This document shows positions 6,048-8,078 of a stretch of DNA of 8,078 nucleotides, one piece after another. Under the pieces are notes generated by a model. That model had not been told where the DNA came from. It searched no databases and was given only the letters and a program-made list of their open reading frames with translations. Origin of the DNA: RGUW01 sp040399325 (GTDB taxonomy: Bacteria; Cyanobacteriota; Cyanobacteriia; PCC-6307; Cyanobiaceae). Numbering within the stretch: position 1 is the stretch's first letter; each line of letters begins with the position of its first letter. A program made the position numbers and the translations under genes. Location of the stretch: positions 1 to 8,078 of the forward strand of contig JBBASJ010000070.1 in the NCBI GenBank assembly GCA_040399325.1, written 5' to 3'.

Positions 6048-6242
6048 ATGGACCACGGTTCCGGCGATCGCCCCGATGCCCCTGCTGCTGCCGAACTCCT
6101 CAGCCAGTTGCAGGACGATCGCCTGTGGCTGCTGCGCCAGCTCGATGCCGGGGCCTGGCCCCAGTGGCGCCTCGACCTCGCTGCGTTGGAGCGGGAGCTC
6201 GGCCAGCTGCTGGCGCAGGCCGAAGAACGGCTGGGTGGTTGA
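6048..6242 (+). CDS. Small hypothetical protein, 64 residues
   Basis: I do not recognise a named family. The product is acidic at the start (MDHGSGDRPD) and then looks like two amphipathic helices (ELLSQLQDDRLWLLRQLDAG at 16-35 and LDLAALERELGQLLAQAEERL at 42-62) joined by a WPQWR turn. There is no signal peptide, membrane segment or cysteine. The helical, Leu/Glu-rich composition is unlike the basic or Pro/Ser-rich products of shadow frames nearby, and the frame fills the space between DUF2854 and ssb. The ATG at 6048 leaves 52 bp to the divergent DUF2854 start; a longer frame from 5925 would run antisense through that gene. No Shine-Dalgarno is visible. A possible terminator follows at 6301-6321. 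Confidence 0.6.
   Translation: MDHGSGDRPDAPAAAELLSQLQDDRLWLLRQLDAGAWPQWRLDLAALERELGQLLAQAEERLGG
6064..6071. repeat. HIP1 octamer
   Basis: GCGATCGC, here as the extended GGCGATCGCC (6063-6072), just inside the small hypothetical gene. Confidence 0.7.
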
Positions 6243-6275
6243 GGTTGGCCGGCTCCCGGGGCTGCCGCGCTCCGG

Positions 6276-6309
6276 TGCAGACCGGGCTCTTCATGCAGAC
6301 CCGGCTCTT
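6276..6309. repeat. 16-bp tandem direct repeat with one mismatch, period 18
   Basis: TGCAGACCGGGCTCTT (6276-6291) and TGCAGACCCGGCTCTT (6294-6309) differ at one position and are separated by CA. They occupy most of the 77-bp gap between the convergent small gene and ssb. The single difference lets the copies pair with each other: CCGGG at 6282-6286 with CCCGG at 6300-6304. Confidence 0.8.
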
Positions 6310-6321
6310 GAAGCGGTTTTT
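6301..6321 (+). terminator. Possible intrinsic terminator after the small hypothetical gene
   Basis: CCG plus CT (6301-6303, 6305-6306, with G6304 bulged) pairs with AGCGG (6312-6316) over a CTTGA loop, followed at once by TTTTT (6317-6321). It is short and bulged, 58 bp past the stop codon, and its T-run overlaps the ssb stop codon on the other strand. Confidence 0.35.
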
Positions 6322-6802
6322 AAAACGGAATGTCGTCGTCGCCGAGGTCCGGCACCAGCGGGGCGCTGTTCCAGCTGGGCAGGTCTTCCGTCCTGCTGGT
6401 GCCGCTGCTGGCGGCGGCCTTGGGTCCGGGGGGTGCCGCCGCCGCCGGAGCGCTTTCCGTCCGCACCGGAGCCTGCCTGGGTGCCGCCTGGACCGGCTGG
6501 GCCTGACCCAGGGGGTGCAGGCGGCCGAGCGTGAATTCAGCCTTTTTTTCCTTGACTCCGTCCTGGCGGGTCACGGTGTTCATGCGCAGGCGACCTTCGA
6601 TCAGCAGGCGCTGCCCGGGTTGCACGCGGTTGGGCAGTTCCTGGGCCAGGTTCCCCCAACCCACCACCTTGAGCTGACCCGGGGGATCGTCGGGACGCAG
6701 GCCCTCCAGACTGACCAGCATCTCGGCGATCGCCGTCTGGTCCTGGGTGTAACGCACCTGGGGCGCTTCGAGCACCTCCACTTCGAGCAGACAGTGATTC
6801 AC
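6320..6802 (-). CDS. ssb: Single-stranded DNA-binding protein
   Basis: SSB coats ssDNA during replication, repair and restart and recruits partners, among them PriA, through its C-terminal tip. The 160-residue protein has an OB-fold domain (about 1-98) with QLKVVGWGNLAQEL (43-56), QRLLIEGRLRMNTV (64-77) and KEKKAEFTLGRLHPL (85-99), a Pro/Ala/Gln-rich linker (about 101-140), and the classic acidic tip DDDIPF (155-160). The start is the GTG at 6802-6800, giving MNHCLLEVEVLEAP as in cyanobacterial homologues; an ATG at 6829 would add nine residues and reach into the short gap before cobK. No strong Shine-Dalgarno is seen. It is divergent from cobK with 46 bp between starts, so their promoters share that space or lie inside coding sequence. 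Confidence 0.93.
   Translation of the reverse strand: MNHCLLEVEVLEAPQVRYTQDQTAIAEMLVSLEGLRPDDPPGQLKVVGWGNLAQELPNRVQPGQRLLIEGRLRMNTVTRQDGVKEKKAEFTLGRLHPLGQAQPVQAAPRQAPVRTESAPAAAAPPGPKAAASSGTSRTEDLPSWNSAPLVPDLGDDDIPF
6726..6733. repeat. HIP1 octamer
   Basis: GCGATCGC, extended GGCGATCGCC (6725-6734), inside ssb. Confidence 0.7.
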
Positions 6803-6848
6803 GCCCCAACGGCCAGTGGTGGTGCCCATCCTGAACCACAGTCCTGAA

Positions 6849-7652
6849 ATGCACCAGGGGCAGCGCCTGTGGTTGCTGGCGGGCACCGGTGAAGGGCCGC
6901 CTTTGGCCGCCCAGATGCTGCAGCGCGGTTGGCGTGTGCGGGTTTCGGTGGTGACAGCGGCGGCGGCGGCGGCCTACCGCTCCCTGGAAGCCGCCAGCAC
7001 GGGCCCGGCACTCGAGCTTGCGGTGGGTGCCCTGGCCGGCCCCGCGGCGATCACCGCGGCCCTTGAGCAGGCGCGCCACCAGGGCGATCCATTTGCTGCC
7101 CTGATCGATGCCACGCACCCGTTTGCCCGGCAGATCAGCCAGGATCTGGCGTTGGTCTGCGCAGACAGCGGAGTGCCGCTGCTGCGTCTCGGCCGAGTGC
7201 TGCAGCAGCCAGGAGACGCCACGGTGCTGTCCGATCTGGCCGGCCTGCAGGGCTGTGCTCTGGCAGGGCGATCGGTGTTGCTGGCGCTTGGAGCCCGCCA
7301 GTTGGCCGCGGCGGTGAACTGCAGTCCGGGGGCGCGTCACCATGCCCGGGTGCTGCCAGCACCGGCGGCACTGCGACAGGCCCTGGCCGCCGGGTTGGAC
7401 CCGGCCCGTCTTGCAGCGCTGCGTCCCAGTCGGGACTTTGCGATCGAAACGGCCCTGGTGCGCCGCTGGGGGATCCACGCGATCGTCTGTCGTCAGTCGG
7501 GAGGCGCCATCGAGGCGGGCTGGCGGCTGGTCAGCCAACGCTGCGGCTGTCAACTGGTGTTGCTGGCCCGTCCTGCCGAGCCCCACGCCGTGGTGCCCTT
7601 GTCAGAGGCAGCCCTGCTCGCCACGCTGGAGGCCCTGCTCGCAAAGGGTTGA
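6849..7652 (+). CDS. cobK: Precorrin-6A reductase (CobK/CbiJ family)
   Basis: The enzyme reduces precorrin-6A (or the cobalt form) with NAD(P)H during corrin ring synthesis for B12 compounds. The 267-residue product opens with WLLAGTGEGPPLA (8-20), the dinucleotide-binding start of the family, and has the hallmark IDATHPFA (86-93), then RDFAIETALVRRWGIHAIVCRQSGG (195-219), where the family's C-terminal lobe binds substrate. The ATG at 6849 places WLLAGTGEG at the usual N-terminal position; a GTG at 6816 would add 11 unlike residues and nearly meet the ssb start. A run of five GCG codons plus GCC encodes Ala37-Ala42. The TGA is followed directly by the cutA ATG. No cobalamin riboswitch is apparent in the 46-bp upstream gap, though B12 riboswitches are not necessarily expected here. 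Confidence 0.92.
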   Translation: MHQGQRLWLLAGTGEGPPLAAQMLQRGWRVRVSVVTAAAAAAYRSLEAASTGPALELAVGALAGPAAITAALEQARHQGDPFAALIDATHPFARQISQDLALVCADSGVPLLRLGRVLQQPGDATVLSDLAGLQGCALAGRSVLLALGARQLAAAVNCSPGARHHARVLPAPAALRQALAAGLDPARLAALRPSRDFAIETALVRRWGIHAIVCRQSGGAIEAGWRLVSQRCGCQLVLLARPAEPHAVVPLSEAALLATLEALLAKG

Positions 7653-8036
7653 ATGGCGGCTGTGATCGACCCAGAGGTGGTGCTGGCCCTGACCACCGAG
7701 GCCGGCAGCGATCTGGCCCAGGCCCTCGCCCGGGAGCTGCTCGAGCTGGGTCTGGTGGCCTGCGTCAGCCTGCAGCCCGTGGGGTCGCTGTACATCTGGC
7801 AAGGCCGGCTTGAACAGAGCCAGGAGGTTCAGTTGCTGCTCAAGACCGACGGCTCGCGTCTGCCTGCCCTGGCTGCGGCGGTGCATCGCCTGCACAGCTA
7901 CGACACCCCCCAGTGGCTGACCTGGCCGGCCCGCGCCTCGTCTGGCTATGGCGATTGGTTGCAGGGCGCGCTCAGCCCAGATGCTGCCGCTGCAGCGCCC
8001 GCAGATCGGTCTGCGGGCGCGGACCCAGCTGGGTGA
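7653..8036 (+). CDS. cutA: CutA family protein (divalent cation tolerance/signal transduction type) with C-terminal extension
   Basis: CutA proteins are small ferredoxin-like trimers that bind metal ions; their exact role is unsettled. Residues 8-106 carry the fold's signatures: EVVLALTTEAGS, the LVACVSLQPVGSLYIWQGR segment (34-52) and EVQLLLKTDGSRL (58-70). The usual HPYEVPE is altered to HSYDTPQ (81-87). Homologues end about where YGDWLQGAL (99-107) ends; here 20 more residues follow, Ala/Pro/Asp-rich, lying entirely antisense to the neighbouring kinase gene. The ATG follows the cobK TGA with no gap, and AAAGGG (7643-7648) may serve as a ribosome binding site, so translation is probably coupled to cobK. 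Confidence 0.9.
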   Translation: MAAVIDPEVVLALTTEAGSDLAQALARELLELGLVACVSLQPVGSLYIWQGRLEQSQEVQLLLKTDGSRLPALAAAVHRLHSYDTPQWLTWPARASSGYGDWLQGALSPDAAAAAPADRSAGADPAG

Positions 8037-8078
8037 CCACCTGGCCGGCGCAGAGCGAACCCAGCCGGCCGCAGGCAT
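7972..8078 (-). CDS. C-terminal end of a PfkB-family carbohydrate/nucleoside kinase
   Basis: Only the last 34 codons and a TGA (7974-7972) are in the window. The reading, GRLGSLCAGQVVTQLGPRP followed by QTDLRALQRQHLG, resembles the C-terminal helices of PfkB-family kinases, in which an Ala/Cys-rich helix is followed by a VVxxxGARP-type turn. From memory, a PfkB-type kinase annotated as sugar or adenosine kinase follows cutA in many Synechococcus. The competing minus-strand frame over 7602-8078 runs antisense through all of cutA and is rejected. The fragment overlaps cutA by 65 bp tail to tail. The assignment rests on a short stretch plus gene order. Confidence 0.6.
   Translation of the reverse strand, partial: ACGRLGSLCAGQVVTQLGPRPQTDLRALQRQHLG
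7995..8020. repeat. Perfect inverted repeat, 11-bp stem and 4-nt loop
   Basis: GCGCCCGCAGA (7995-8005) and TCTGCGGGCGC (8010-8020) are exact reverse complements around TCGG. Nine of the eleven pairs are G-C. It lies inside both the CutA extension and the kinase C-terminus, at the convergent junction. No T-run follows on either strand, so it is not a canonical intrinsic terminator, but it could stop or protect both transcripts. Confidence 0.8.

Noticed and set aside
5651..6847. Plus-strand frame of 398 codons across DUF2854, the small gene and ssb
   Set aside because: It crosses three better-supported genes and has no consistent domain.
6803..6848. Cobalamin riboswitch upstream of cobK
   Set aside because: Only 46 bp separate the divergent starts, too short for one, and no B12-box-like sequence was seen.
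6957..6974. GCG triplet repeat in cobK as a phase-variable tract
   Set aside because: A triplet repeat changes only the Ala count and cannot switch the frame; Ala runs are common at this GC content.
6537..7586. Minus-strand frame of 349 codons over ssb and cobK
   Set aside because: Overlaps ssb in another frame and is antisense to cobK with its DATHPFA signature.
7602..8078. Minus-strand frame of 158 codons opposite cutA as the right-edge gene
   Set aside because: A different minus frame ending at 7972 gives a PfkB-like C-terminus; this one is a shadow of cutA.

Overview
The window reads as a chromosomal core segment of a high-GC picocyanobacterium of the Cyanobium/Synechococcus type. The evidence is a group 1 sigma factor, ArgB, SSB and CutA proteins with cyanobacterial sequence character, two cyanobacterial domain families of unknown function (DUF2854 and probable DUF3153), three HIP1 octamers (GCGATCGC), and high GC with tightly packed genes. 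From memory, rpoD-priA-DUF3153-argB-DUF2854 and ssb-cobK-cutA-kinase are neighbours in many marine and freshwater Synechococcus. I see no transposase, phage gene, CRISPR array, tRNA or rRNA, so this is a housekeeping region rather than a mobile or defence island.

Layout from left to right: the 5' two thirds of a regional fragment of rpoD/sigA (minus strand, runs off the left edge); a long 576-bp divergent intergenic region rich in inverted and direct repeats; priA (plus); then, ending tail to tail with priA, a minus-strand cluster transcribed DUF2854 -> argB -> DUF3153 with overlapping ends; a 64-codon plus-strand hypothetical gene divergent from DUF2854; a convergent minus-strand ssb; divergent from ssb, the plus-strand pair cobK-cutA with no gap between stop and start; and at the right edge the last 35 codons of a minus-strand PfkB-type sugar/nucleoside kinase, which overlaps the 3' end of cutA.

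Functionally the genes cover basal transcription (SigA), replication restart and ssDNA handling (PriA, SSB), arginine synthesis (ArgB, the known target of the nitrogen signalling protein PII in cyanobacteria), corrin synthesis (CobK) and metal-related CutA. The minus-strand cluster joins argB to two membrane proteins of unknown role.

I did not find a new multi-gene system. The most interesting items are non-coding or architectural: a cluster of eight GAGAC/GTCTC motifs plus a 16-bp perfect palindrome between rpoD and priA; a CutA C-terminal extension that lies wholly over the neighbouring kinase gene and contains a perfect 11-bp-stem inverted repeat; a fusion-like DUF3153 protein with an internal lipobox-like segment; and tandem duplications at the 3' end of argB and downstream of ssb.
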